DNA from: an uncultured bacterium
GTDB lineage: Bacteria > Actinomycetota > Coriobacteriia > Coriobacteriales > Eggerthellaceae
Direction of reading: 5' to 3'
DNA length: 64,000 nucleotides
Assembly (NCBI GenBank): GCA_905215325.1
Contig: CAJMPP010000006.1
Coordinates: 1 to 64,000, forward strand
Under the pieces are notes generated by a model, which saw only the letters and a list, made by a program, of their open reading frames with translations, was not told the DNA's origin and made no database searches. The position numbers and the translations under genes were made by a program. Shown here one piece after another: positions 32,792 to 41,685 of this stretch (position 1 is the stretch's first letter; each line of letters opens with the position of its first letter).

Positions 32792-33412
32792 ATGATTAAC
32801 GCTATTTTTGGTAAGAAGATCGGCATGACCCAGATCTTCAACGAGGAGGACAAGCTCATCCCCGTGACCGTGATCCAGGCTGAGCCGAACACGGTGTGCC
32901 AGGTCAAGACGAAGGCCACCGACGGCTACGAGGCCGTGCAGCTGGGCTTCGGCGAGATCAAGGCCAAGAAGGTCAACAAGCCCATGGGCGGCCATTTCGC
33001 CAAGCAGGGCATCGAGCCTACCCGCTACCTGCGCGAGGTGCGCGTCGAGGACGCCGCCGAGTACAAGGCCGGCGACCAGCAGACCGTGGCGGCTTTCGCC
33101 GAGGTCAAGAAGGTTGACGTCACCGGTACCTCCAAGGGTAAGGGCTTCGCCGGCGTCATGAAGCGCTACGGCTTCGCCGGCGGTCCGGGCGGCCATGGTG
33201 CTCACTTCCACCGCGCTCCCGGTTCGGTGGGCATGTGCGCCACGCCTTCCCGCGTGCTTAAGGGCATGCGTCTGCCTGGTCACATGGGCTGCGACACCGT
33301 CACCGTCAAGAACCTGACCGTGATGCGCGTCGACGAGGAGCAGAACCTGATCCTGGTCAAGGGCGCCATCCCCGGCGGCAAGAACGGCATCGTGCGCGTG
33401 CGCATGGCGTAA
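32792..33412 (+). CDS. rplC: 50S ribosomal protein L3
   Basis: The 206-residue protein is typical of L3: M-I-N-A-I-F-G-K-K-I-G-M-T-Q-I-F, then G-T-S-K-G-K-G-F-A-G-V and the G-P-G-G-H-G-A-H-F-H-R peptidyl-transferase loop. ATG 32,792 is preferred over a start 12 bp upstream because the protein aligns from M-I-N-A and AAGGGG precedes it. It is translated from the same operon as rpsJ. Confidence 0.96.
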   Translation: MINAIFGKKIGMTQIFNEEDKLIPVTVIQAEPNTVCQVKTKATDGYEAVQLGFGEIKAKKVNKPMGGHFAKQGIEPTRYLREVRVEDAAEYKAGDQQTVAAFAEVKKVDVTGTSKGKGFAGVMKRYGFAGGPGGHGAHFHRAPGSVGMCATPSRVLKGMRLPGHMGCDTVTVKNLTVMRVDEEQNLILVKGAIPGGKNGIVRVRMA

Positions 33413-33443
33413 CCTGGACTATCTATAAGGAGTTTTCACTACC

Positions 33444-34070
33444 ATGACGACTATCGAGATCAAGGACGCAAGCGGTAAGAAGGCCGGCGACGCCGAGCTT
33501 TCCGCTTCCGTGTTCGGCATCGAGCCGAACGTGCCCGTCATGCACCAGGTTGTGCGCGCTCAGCGTGCGTCTTGGCGTGCCGGCACCAGCAACACCCTCA
33601 CCCGCGGCCAGGTCCGCGGCGGCGGCAAGAAGCCGTGGCGCCAGAAGGGCACCGGCCGTGCCCGCCAGGGCTCCATCCGCTCCCCTCAGTGGGCTGGCGG
33701 CGGTACCGTGTTCGGTCCGCATCCGCGCAGCTACGCCTTCCGCGTGAACAACAAGGAAGTCAAGCTGGCCATGCGCTCCGCTCTGTCCGCCAAGGTGGCC
33801 GACGGTCAGTTCACCGTTGTCGACGAGTTCAAGTTCGAGAAGCCCTGCACCAAGGACGCCAAGGCGTTCATCAAGGCCATGGGTTTCGAGGGCCAGCGCA
33901 CCACGCTGGTCATCGGCAACGACGATGTCACCACGTGGCTGTCCTTCCGCAACCTGGAGAAGGTCAACATCCTGCCCGTCGCCGAGGCCAACACCTACGA
34001 GCTGCTCGACAACAAGCAGCTGGTGTTCACCGCTGAGGCCCTGAAGCGCATCGAGGAGGTGCTCGCATAA
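33444..34070 (+). CDS. rplD: 50S ribosomal protein L4
   Basis: The 208-residue L4 has the long extended loop that lines the exit tunnel (G-T-S-N-T-L-T-R-G-Q-V-R-G-G-G-K-K-P-W-R-Q-K). In other bacteria it represses the S10 operon. The stop codon overlaps the start of rplW by one base, giving translational coupling. AAGGAG lies 11 nt upstream. Confidence 0.96.
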   Translation: MTTIEIKDASGKKAGDAELSASVFGIEPNVPVMHQVVRAQRASWRAGTSNTLTRGQVRGGGKKPWRQKGTGRARQGSIRSPQWAGGGTVFGPHPRSYAFRVNNKEVKLAMRSALSAKVADGQFTVVDEFKFEKPCTKDAKAFIKAMGFEGQRTTLVIGNDDVTTWLSFRNLEKVNILPVAEANTYELLDNKQLVFTAEALKRIEEVLA

Positions 34071-34357
34071 TGAAGGATCCCCGCGAGGTCATCATCCGTC
34101 CTATCGTGACGGAGCACAGCTACGACCAGATGGAGAACAACGTGTACACCTTCGAGGTGGCCAAGGACTCCAACAAGGTTGAGATCCGCCAGGCCATCGA
34201 GGCTATCTTCAACGTCTCCGTGGTCAAGGTGAACACCCTGAACGTCAAGCCGAAGCCCAAGCGCGTGCGTTACCAGGTCGGTCAGACCCGTACGTGGAAG
34301 AAGGCCATGGTCACGCTGAAGGAAGGCGATACCATCGAGCTGTTCGGCGCCAACTAA
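34070..34357 (+). CDS. rplW: 50S ribosomal protein L23
   Basis: The 95-residue protein sits at the tunnel exit and docks trigger factor and SRP. Sequence is typical (P-R-E-V-I-I-R-P-I-V-T-E, then V-N-T-L-N-V-K-P-K-P-K-R). It is the last gene of this ribosomal series: rplB, which almost always follows, is missing and a terminator comes 38 bp later. Confidence 0.96.
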   Translation: MKDPREVIIRPIVTEHSYDQMENNVYTFEVAKDSNKVEIRQAIEAIFNVSVVKVNTLNVKPKPKRVRYQVGQTRTWKKAMVTLKEGDTIELFGAN

Positions 34358-34394
34358 GGTTGACGTTACACCAAGCTAACGCTTGAACCGCTTA

Positions 34395-34430
34395 GAGCGC
34401 CCCGGCACCTATGCCGGGGCGCTCTTTTGT
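34395..34430 (+). terminator. Intrinsic terminator after rplW
   Basis: A perfect 13-bp stem (34,395-34,407 with 34,412-34,424) has a CCTA loop and TTTTGT after it. It ends the ribosomal operon. TATAAT at 34,430-34,435 may be the -10 box of the exporter genes. Confidence 0.92.
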
Positions 34431-34472
34431 ATAATCAAGGGAAGGAAAGCACCCGAAGAGCAAGGTGGGGAC

Positions 34473-35174
34473 ATGGCGTTCGTGGAATTCAACGATGTTC
34501 GCAAGGTGTACAAGATGGGCGAGGTGGAGGTTGCCGCTGCCGATGGCATGAGCTTTTCCGCCGAAGCCGGCGAGTTCGTGGTGGTGGTGGGCCCTTCGGG
34601 CGCCGGCAAGACCACGCTTTTGAACATGCTCGGCGGCATGGACACCTGCACGTCCGGCACCATTATGCTCGATGGGCGCGAGATCAGCCGATTCTCCGAG
34701 CGTCAGCTCACGCAGTACCGCCGCTTGGACATCGGCTTCGTGTTCCAGTTCTACAACCTGGTTCAGAACCTTACGGCGCTCGAGAACGTCGAGCTTGCCA
34801 GCCAGATCTGCCCGCATCCGCTTGACGCGGCGCAGGTGCTCGCGCAGGTGGGCCTTGCGCATCGTATGGATAACTTCCCCGCGCAGCTCTCCGGTGGCGA
34901 ACAGCAGCGCGTGGCCATTGCCCGAGCGCTTGCCAAGAACCCCAAGCTGCTGTTGTGCGACGAGCCTACCGGCGCCTTGGATTACAAAACGGGCAAGGCT
35001 ATCCTGAAGCTGTTGCAGGACACGTGCCGCACCACTGGCAAGACGGTGGTGCTCATCACCCATAACTCCGCATTCGCCGACATCGCCGATCGCGTCATCC
35101 ATGTGCGCGAAGGCCGTGTTGCCAGCTGTTTCATCAATCCGAACCCTGGCAACGCCGAAGATTTGGAGTGGTAG
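34473..35174 (+). CDS. ABC transporter ATPase, MacB/LolD type
   Basis: The 233-residue ATPase has Walker A G-P-S-G-A-G-K-T-T (from about 44), the MacB-type Q-loop F-V-F-Q-F-Y-N-L-V, signature L-S-G-G-E-Q-Q-R-V-A and Walker B L-L-L-C-D-E-P-T-G-A-L-D. It energises the FtsX-like permease encoded next, whose ATG lies 2 bp after this stop codon. Start 34,473 follows AAGGTGGGG. Such pairs export peptides or lipoproteins or act as mechanotransducers at the membrane; they are often linked to antimicrobial peptide resistance. The substrate is unknown. Confidence 0.92.
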   Translation: MAFVEFNDVRKVYKMGEVEVAAADGMSFSAEAGEFVVVVGPSGAGKTTLLNMLGGMDTCTSGTIMLDGREISRFSERQLTQYRRLDIGFVFQFYNLVQNLTALENVELASQICPHPLDAAQVLAQVGLAHRMDNFPAQLSGGEQQRVAIARALAKNPKLLLCDEPTGALDYKTGKAILKLLQDTCRTTGKTVVLITHNSAFADIADRVIHVREGRVASCFINPNPGNAEDLEW

Positions 35175-35176
35175 CT

Positions 35177-38100
35177 ATGGGGGCCTTTCGTAAAGAAGTC
35201 CTGCGCTCCATTACGCATTCATGGGGAAGGTTCTTGGCTATCGCCGTGATGGCGGCGCTCGGTTGCGGCTTTTATGCCGGCTTGCGCATGACCGGTCCCG
35301 ATATGCGATTGGCGGGGGACGAGTATTATGACGCCACCGAACTGTGCGATCTTCGCGTGGTGTCGTCTTTGGGTATGTCCGATGAGCAGATCGATATGCT
35401 GCGAGGCGTCGAAGGCGTGTCGGGCGTCATGCCCGCCTTTGAGGCGGATGCCATATCTCAGCTGGCTGGCGTGCAGTACACGCTTCGCTATCACTCGCTT
35501 GACGTGGACGCTGCGAAGGCGAGCAGCTGCGACGATGGGATGCAGGTGCGATCAGACGACGCCGACTATGTGAACAGGCCCATCTTGGTGGAGGGCAGCT
35601 GGCCGGAATCCGATGATGAATGCCTGCTGTCCGCTGACAATGTGTGGACGTCGCCGGTACGCATCGGCGATACCGTCGAGCTGCTTGAGGGCACGCAGGA
35701 TCTGGATGGCGTGTTCACCACCCGCACCTTCACCGTCACGGGCTTCGTGCGGTCGTCGTATTACACGTGCACCACCAATACCGGCGCCACCTCGCTTGGC
35801 TCGGGAGAGCTTTCGTCCTTCGTGTTCGTGCCCGAAGGGGCGTTTGCGGCCGATTATCCTTATACGGAAGCGTTTCTCACCGTCGACGGGGCGGCTGGCG
35901 AAGCATGGCCCGATAGCGCCTATCAGGAGCGCGTCGACGCGGTGGCGCAGCGGTTTAACGACCTTTCCCCGCGGTTGTCTGCATCGCGCGTCGAGCAGCT
36001 GCAGCGCAATGCGCAGGCGGAGCTTGACGATAAGCGTGCGGAGTTCGAGCGTGAGAAGGCCGATGCCGTCGCTCAGATGGACGATGCCCAAGCGCAGCTC
36101 GACGATGCGAGCGCCCAGCTTGATAGCGCTGCGGCTCAGCTTTCCTCTGCGGCCGCGCAGCTCTCCAGCAGCCAGGCGCAGCTTGCCCAGGGCGAGACGG
36201 AGCTTGTCAGCGGCCGGGCGCAGCATGACAGCGGCGCTGCCCAGCTTGCCGAGCAGCGTGAACAGGCTCAGTCGGCCATAGCGCAGGCCCAGGCTCAGCT
36301 CGATGCCGCGCAAGCGCAGTACGACCAGGCAATGGCGCAGCGCAGCCAGCTTGAGGCGCAGCTCGAGCAGGCCCGTGCGGCCCAGCTAGCCGACGTGGCT
36401 GCTCGGCTGGAGGCCGCCATCGCGCAGATCGACGCGCAAACCGCCGGCGCACCCGATCAGCTGGCCGCTGGGCGCGCCGAGCTCGATGCGCAGCGCGAGC
36501 AGGCCGCGGCTCAGCTTTCCGCGGCGCAGGCTCAGCTTGATAGCGCGCAATCCCAGCTCGACGACGCAGCGGCTCGTCTGGCGTCCGGGCGCGCGCAATA
36601 CGCCGCCGGGCAGCAAAGCTACGAGCAGGGTCGCGCCGAGTACGAATCCGGCTTGGCCGAGCAGCGAAGCGGGCAATCCGAGCTTGACGGGAAGCGCGCC
36701 GAGGCGCAGCAGCGCTTCGCCGACGCCGAGCGGCAGCTGGCGGATGCGCAGGCCGAAATCGACGCCATCGCCGATAGGGACGCCAGCGTGTACGTGCTCG
36801 ACCGCTCGAAGAACCTGGGCGCGGAGAGCTTCCGCAGCGATGCAGGCCGCATGGACCAGATCGCCGCGGTGTTCCCGCTCATGTTCTTCCTGGTTGCCGC
36901 ATTGGTGTCGCTTACCACCATGACCCGCATGGTGGAGGAGGAGCGCGTGCTCATCGGCACGTACAAGGCGCTGGGCTATTCCAATGCGCGCATCACGTCG
37001 AAGTACCTCATTTATGCGGTGGTGGCGTCGGGCGTGGGCGCGGCCGTGGGCATCGCGCTGCTTTCCCAGTTCCTGCCGTGGTTCATCATGAACGCGTATT
37101 CCATCATGTACATGGTGCCCTGCATGCCCACCCCGGTGAATCCGGGCGTGGCCGCAAGCGCCGCCGGCTTGGGCGTGGGCATCACCGTGGCCGCAACATG
37201 GTTCGCGGCGGCGGCCACCCTGCGCGAGTGCCCGGCTTCTTTGATGTTGCCGCGCGCGCCGAAGGCCGGCAAGCGCATCTTGCTCGAGCGCATTCGCCCG
37301 CTGTGGAGCAGGATGACGTTCAGCTGGAAGGTGACGGCGCGAAACCTGTTCCGCTACAAGCGCCGCTTCTTCATGGCCATCATCGGCATCGCCGGCTGCA
37401 CTGCTTTGCTGCTCACGGGCCTGGGGCTGCAAAACGCCATCAACGACATCATCGACAAGCAATACGGCGAAGTGTATAGCTTCAATACCATCGTGCGCAT
37501 GGATGCCGACGAAGCAGGCCAGGAGGCCAAGGATGCGGTTTCGGATGCGGTGGGCTCGGATGGGCAGGAATTTGCCTGGGTTTCCACCGAGAACAAGATC
37601 GCTCGCGCCCACGATGGCGGCTCCGAGCATCGCCTGGAGCTGGTGTGCGCTCAAGACGCTCAGCAGCTGCAGCGTTTCGTGCAGATGCGCGAGCGCGTAG
37701 GCGGCCAGCCTCTCACGCTCGACGGGGGCGGCGCCATCATCAGCGAGAAGCTTGCGAGCCAACTGGGGGTTTCAGCGGGCGATACGCTGACGCTCTACGA
37801 CGAGGACGACATCGGCAACCTGGTAGGAGACGGGCGCACGGTGACCATCGCCGGCATCATGGAGAACTATGTGGCGCAGTACGCCTATGTCACCGCCGAT
37901 GTGTACGAGCAGGCCATGGGGAAGCCGGCGGATTTCGCCACCGTGTATGCCGACCTCGGGGAAGGTGTTGATCGTACCGCATTCTCCGACCAACTGCTTT
38001 CCATGGATGGCGTGAAAACCGTCACGTATAGCGATGAGACCATCGACAGCTATCGGACCATGCTCAAAACGGTCGATAGCGTGGTGGTGGTGCTTGTGGT

Positions 38101-38473
38101 CGCAGCGGCGCTGCTGGCGTTCGTGGTGCTGTACAACCTCACGAACATCAACATCACCGAACGCGCCCGCGAGATCGCCACGCTCAAAGTGCTCGGCTTC
38201 ACCTCGCGCGAGGTGGATGCGTACATCTTCCGCGAAACCATCCTGCTGTCGGTGATCGGCGCCGCGATCGGCCTGGTGCTCGGCGTTTTCATGGAAGGCT
38301 TCGTCATCACCACCGCAGAGGTCGATCAGGTCATGTTCGGCCGCGACATCCATGCGGCAAGCTTCACCATCGCGTTCGCGCTCACCATGGTGTTCTCGGG
38401 CATCGTGGCCCTTGCCATGCGCGGCAAGCTGCGCCGCATCGACATGGTGGAAAGCCTGAAGTCCAACGAGTAG
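35177..38473 (+). CDS. FtsX-like ABC permease with a large extracellular coiled coil
   Basis: The 1098-residue permease has one helix near 15-35, then a MacB-like extracellular domain to about 270. From there to about 540 runs a long stretch of Ala/Gln/Asp/Ser heptad-like repeats (A-Q-L-D-D-A-S-A-Q-L-D-S-A type). Three further helices lie near 565-690, a second FtsX unit near 715-1000, and final helices at the C-terminus. This two-unit plan matches the large FtsX permeases of Gram-positive exporters; the coiled coil is longer than usual and strongly biased in composition. ATG 35,177 is preferred over a GTG inside the upstream gene. It pairs with the ATPase just before it. Confidence 0.88.
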   Translation: MGAFRKEVLRSITHSWGRFLAIAVMAALGCGFYAGLRMTGPDMRLAGDEYYDATELCDLRVVSSLGMSDEQIDMLRGVEGVSGVMPAFEADAISQLAGVQYTLRYHSLDVDAAKASSCDDGMQVRSDDADYVNRPILVEGSWPESDDECLLSADNVWTSPVRIGDTVELLEGTQDLDGVFTTRTFTVTGFVRSSYYTCTTNTGATSLGSGELSSFVFVPEGAFAADYPYTEAFLTVDGAAGEAWPDSAYQERVDAVAQRFNDLSPRLSASRVEQLQRNAQAELDDKRAEFEREKADAVAQMDDAQAQLDDASAQLDSAAAQLSSAAAQLSSSQAQLAQGETELVSGRAQHDSGAAQLAEQREQAQSAIAQAQAQLDAAQAQYDQAMAQRSQLEAQLEQARAAQLADVAARLEAAIAQIDAQTAGAPDQLAAGRAELDAQREQAAAQLSAAQAQLDSAQSQLDDAAARLASGRAQYAAGQQSYEQGRAEYESGLAEQRSGQSELDGKRAEAQQRFADAERQLADAQAEIDAIADRDASVYVLDRSKNLGAESFRSDAGRMDQIAAVFPLMFFLVAALVSLTTMTRMVEEERVLIGTYKALGYSNARITSKYLIYAVVASGVGAAVGIALLSQFLPWFIMNAYSIMYMVPCMPTPVNPGVAASAAGLGVGITVAATWFAAAATLRECPASLMLPRAPKAGKRILLERIRPLWSRMTFSWKVTARNLFRYKRRFFMAIIGIAGCTALLLTGLGLQNAINDIIDKQYGEVYSFNTIVRMDADEAGQEAKDAVSDAVGSDGQEFAWVSTENKIARAHDGGSEHRLELVCAQDAQQLQRFVQMRERVGGQPLTLDGGGAIISEKLASQLGVSAGDTLTLYDEDDIGNLVGDGRTVTIAGIMENYVAQYAYVTADVYEQAMGKPADFATVYADLGEGVDRTAFSDQLLSMDGVKTVTYSDETIDSYRTMLKTVDSVVVVLVVAAALLAFVVLYNLTNINITERAREIATLKVLGFTSREVDAYIFRETILLSVIGAAIGLVLGVFMEGFVITTAEVDQVMFGRDIHAASFTIAFALTMVFSGIVALAMRGKLRRIDMVESLKSNE

Positions 38474-38622
38474 CCTTTGGCGGGCGGCGGGCGCAAAGGC
38501 CCCGCCGCCGCCTGCGCCGGCTCGCGAGCAGACGGTGCGGAGCCTTGGCAAGCCCCAAGGGTTGTTCGCCGTCGGGTTGCGTTACAATGTGAGCGTTTCA
38601 TCATCAATCAGAAGGGGATCCC

Positions 38623-39924
38623 ATGAAGGTTACCGAGAAGAAGCTCCAGGACGGCCTTATCGAGCTCACCGCCGCCGCCGCAACTGCCGAGGTGGCGCAG
38701 GCGTTCAACGTCGCGCATTATTCGTTCTGCGCGAGCATGGGCGTGGAAGTGCCGCAGGGCAAGACGCCGGCCCATGCAGCCGAGGAGAAGCTTGGCATCA
38801 AGGACCTGGATTCCGTTTCCCAGCAGATGGCCATCGACTATCTCGTGCCGTTCGCCGTGGACAAGCGCAACCTGTGCCCGGCGTTCCCGCCCACGCCCAT
38901 CATCGACAAGCCCATCAAGCGTGGCCAGGTCTTCGAGTTCAAGGTGCATGTGACCCCCAAGCCCAATTACGAGCTGACCAGCTACGAGCCCGTGTCCATC
39001 ACCGTCCCGCCGCTGAATTTCGACGAGTCGCTGGTCGATCAGCAGATCCATCAGCTCGCTGAGAGCTTCTCCACCTACGAGAAGTGCGACGCCAAGCCGC
39101 TCGACGCTTCCGGCGCCGCGAAAATCGCTCTCGAGGTCTCCCAGTCCGGCAAGCGCCTGGATAGCCTGTGCACCGACGGGCGCACCTACATCCTGGGCAT
39201 GGGCCTTATGCCCGATGGGTTCGAGAAGAACCTCATTGGCATGACCGAGGGCGATGTCAAGGAGTTCGCCTTCGATATGCCCGGCGCCCCCGAGGGCGAG
39301 GCGCCTCTTGATTGCAAGGTCACGGTGCTCGAGTGCCAGGAGAAGCATGTGCCCGAGGTCGACCAGGCGTTTATCGAGAAGAATATGCCCATGGCCCGTG
39401 ACGTGGAGTCGCTCCGTCAGGTGGTTTCCGAGCGCCTGCAGGCCGAGCAGCGTGCCCAGTACCAGGAGATGCAGCTGGCCATGGTGGCCGACGAGCTGTC
39501 CCGTCGCTTCCAGGGCGCCATCTCCGACGAGGTATACGAGTCCATGCGCGACACGCTCATGCAGAACGTGCGCGGCTCCCTTGCACAGCAGGGCATCCCC
39601 TTCGAGCAGTTCGTCGAGTCGCAGGGCGGCGAGCAGCAGTTCGGCATGATGCTCATGATACAGGCCCGTCAGATGCTCGTGCAGGGCTACGCGCTCGACG
39701 CGGTGTTCCGCCACGAGAAGATGACGCTCGACGAAGAGGACATCATGGCCGCCTGCCGTGCCATGAACCCCGCCGACCCCACCACGGCGCGCCGTCAGAT
39801 GGAGGGCAACGGCCAGGCCTTCGTGCTGCGTGAGACTGCAGGCCGCCTGAAGGCCAACCGCTGGCTGCTCGAGCATGCCGACATCACCGTGTCCGAGGAG
39901 CCTGCGGCCGAGAAGGCCGAGTAG
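38623..39924 (+). CDS. tig: Divergent trigger factor (ribosome-associated chaperone)
   Basis: The 433-residue protein has three trigger-factor parts. The N-terminal domain (1-150) binds the ribosome in canonical members. An FKBP-like prolyl isomerase domain (about 155-245; G-M-G-L-M-P-D-G-F-E-K-N-L-I-G-M) follows. The helical C-terminal SurA-like chaperone arms end in an Ala/Glu tail. Its expected ribosome-docking signature G-F-R-x-G-x-x-P is not visible; the nearest segment reads V-E-V-P-Q-G-K-T-P. Its role as a trigger factor is supported by domain order, but L23 docking may be altered. AGAAGGGG lies upstream of ATG 38,623. A terminator follows at 40,033. Confidence 0.8.
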   Translation: MKVTEKKLQDGLIELTAAAATAEVAQAFNVAHYSFCASMGVEVPQGKTPAHAAEEKLGIKDLDSVSQQMAIDYLVPFAVDKRNLCPAFPPTPIIDKPIKRGQVFEFKVHVTPKPNYELTSYEPVSITVPPLNFDESLVDQQIHQLAESFSTYEKCDAKPLDASGAAKIALEVSQSGKRLDSLCTDGRTYILGMGLMPDGFEKNLIGMTEGDVKEFAFDMPGAPEGEAPLDCKVTVLECQEKHVPEVDQAFIEKNMPMARDVESLRQVVSERLQAEQRAQYQEMQLAMVADELSRRFQGAISDEVYESMRDTLMQNVRGSLAQQGIPFEQFVESQGGEQQFGMMLMIQARQMLVQGYALDAVFRHEKMTLDEEDIMAACRAMNPADPTTARRQMEGNGQAFVLRETAGRLKANRWLLEHADITVSEEPAAEKAE

Positions 39925-40032
39925 GCCGAGTTGCCGCTTTGTGATACGGCGTGGGGGAGCGTTGAATTTGCGTCGGCCTGCAGCTGGCATGTGCGGCCTT
40001 CCCCCCGGATCCTCATTCGCGGAAAACATGTG

Positions 40033-40068
40033 AACGCCGCGCGCGAACGTCATCGCGTGCGGCGTTTT
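40033..40068 (+). terminator. Terminator hairpin after tig
   Basis: A 13-bp stem with one mismatch (40,033-40,045 with 40,054-40,066) is followed by TTCC. TATAAT at 40,075-40,080 may be the -10 of rpmE. Confidence 0.6.
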
Positions 40069-40140
40069 CCGTGCTATAATGCAAAGGCTTGTCTTCCGCC
40101 TTGGTCGGAAACCAAGGCACGGTAAAAGGAGTACCAGACT

Positions 40141-40596
40141 ATGAAACAAGGAATCCATCCGGAGTACGTGGAGTGCACCGTCAAGTGCAGCTGCGGCAAC
40201 ACCTTCACCACCCGCTCGACGAAGTCCGAGCTGAAGGTCGACATCTGCAACGTGTGCCATCCGTTCTACACCGGCCAGCAGCGCTTCGTCGACACCGGCG
40301 GACGCGTCCAGCGCTTCGCCGACAAGTTCGGTTCCGCTAAGGAGCAGGTGGCTGCTCGCGAGGCCGCCAAGAAGGCCGAACGCGCCGCTAAGGCCGCCGA
40401 GGTCGAGGCCGCCAAGAAGGCCGAGCGCGAGGCTAAGGCCGCCGCTAAGGCAAAGCGTGCCGAGGAGTTCGCCAAGAAGGCTGCTGCCGAGGCTGAGAAG
40501 GCTGCCGAGATCGAGGCCGCTACCGCTGCTGCCGAAGCCGTCGAGGCTCCCGCAGAGGCCGAGGTTGAGGCTGCTGCCGAGACCGCTGCCGAATAG
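40141..40596 (+). CDS. rpmE: 50S ribosomal protein L31 with long acidic-basic tail
   Basis: The first 70 residues are a normal zinc-type L31: M-K-Q-G-I-H-P-E-Y, C-S-C-G, C-N-V-C-H-P-F-Y-T-G-Q-Q-R-F-V-D-T-G-G-R-V. They are followed by about 80 residues made almost only of Ala, Glu and Lys, moving from basic (K-K-A-E-R-A-A-K) to acidic (A-E-A-E-V-E-A-A-A-E). L31 is normally 66-90 residues. The tail should form a long charged helix on the ribosome surface. AAAAGGAG lies upstream. It is monocistronic. Confidence 0.95.
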   Translation: MKQGIHPEYVECTVKCSCGNTFTTRSTKSELKVDICNVCHPFYTGQQRFVDTGGRVQRFADKFGSAKEQVAAREAAKKAERAAKAAEVEAAKKAEREAKAAAKAKRAEEFAKKAAAEAEKAAEIEAATAAAEAVEAPAEAEVEAAAETAAE

Positions 40597-40637
40597 CACT
40601 ACAGCATCAAGCACAAAAAGCACTGCACAAAAAGCAA

Positions 40638-40675
40638 CAGGAAGGCCCGCGAAAGCGGGCCTTCCTGCGTTTCTG
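40638..40675 (+). terminator. Terminator after rpmE
   Basis: A perfect 13-bp stem (40,638-40,650 with 40,655-40,667) is capped by a GAAA tetraloop and followed by CGTTTCT. Confidence 0.75.
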
Positions 40676-40961
40676 GGGCATTGCACGTATGCGGCATGTT
40701 GGTAACGCTTTGCTCTTGCGCCGAAATCGGGGTGTTGAGCGGCGTATAGTCGAAGGCGCGAAGGATGAAGCGCTGTGCGGCGTGCGGTTGAAGGCGCGGC
40801 CGGGGCTCTGTTTCATCAACTATTTTGCATCTTGTTGCTTCGCCTTTGCCATTTTCGTCGCTTCGCTCTTCCGTTTCTTGTCGCGAAAATGGTAAGCTAC
40901 TTGTATTAGGAACAAATCCCATTAAGGATAAAGCGAGTAAACCAGGATTAAGGAGGCTCCT
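40676..40961. other. Intergenic region before the flavin reductase-rubredoxin gene
   Basis: No gene is recognised. A weak promoter is possible: TTGTCG (40,878-40,883), 17 bp, TTGTAT. GGATTAAGGAGG upstream of ATG 40,962 is a strong ribosome binding site. Confidence 0.35.
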
Positions 40962-41639
40962 ATGTTCGATAAGCAGGCATTCCATTCGCTCAGCTACGGC
41001 ATGTATGTCATCGGCGCGCGTTGCGATGGCAGGGATTTCGGTTGCGTAGCAAACACGTTTGCCCAGGTCACTTCATCTCCCTTGCAGGTGAGCGTGGCGC
41101 TGAACAAGGAAAACGCCACCACGGCCGCCGTGCGTCAAGCCGGTCGGTTCACGGCTTCATGCCTGTCGGAGCAGGCCGACATGCAGCTCATTGGCACGTT
41201 CGGGTTCCATACCTCCACCGAGCTTGACAAATTCGCGCAGCATGCAACTGCGCGCGATGAGGCCGGCATGCCCTATGTGGCCGAGCAATGCTGCGCGTGG
41301 TTTTCCGCGAAGGTGGTCTCCGAGCTTGATTTGGGCACGCATGTGCTGTTCGTGGGGGAGGTGCAGGAGTGTGCCAAGGTCACCGACGCGGCCGCTCCCA
41401 TGACGTATGCGTTCTACCATCAGGTCAAGGGCGGCAAAACCCCTCCGAAGGCGTCTAGCTATCTGGGTGAAGAGCAATCCGCTGTCGCGTCGGCTGAGTC
41501 GAACGGCGCCGAACAGCCTAAGGTTGCCTGGCGTTGCACTATCTGCGGCCATATGGAGTACGTCGACGAACTGCCCGATGATTTCGTCTGCCCGGTATGC
41601 GGTGTCGGCAAAGAGTTCTTCGAGCGAGTGGAGCTGTAA
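40962..41639 (+). CDS. Flavin reductase-rubredoxin fusion (high-molecular-weight rubredoxin)
   Basis: The 225-residue protein joins an FMN-binding flavin reductase-like domain (1-165; N-T-F-A-Q-V-T-S-S-P near the start) to a rubredoxin domain (185-225). The rubredoxin has the iron ligands C-T-I-C-G and C-P-V-C-G. This matches Hrb of anaerobes, which passes electrons from NAD(P)H to the flavo-diiron protein FprA for oxygen or nitric oxide reduction. That partner is not in the window. A short Ser/Glu linker separates the domains. It implies an oxygen-sensitive lifestyle. Confidence 0.88.
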   Translation: MFDKQAFHSLSYGMYVIGARCDGRDFGCVANTFAQVTSSPLQVSVALNKENATTAAVRQAGRFTASCLSEQADMQLIGTFGFHTSTELDKFAQHATARDEAGMPYVAEQCCAWFSAKVVSELDLGTHVLFVGEVQECAKVTDAAAPMTYAFYHQVKGGKTPPKASSYLGEEQSAVASAESNGAEQPKVAWRCTICGHMEYVDELPDDFVCPVCGVGKEFFERVEL

Positions 41640-41685
41640 GGATTCGCGTTCGTTTTCCTGTTTGCTACGGGTTGGGCGATACCTG

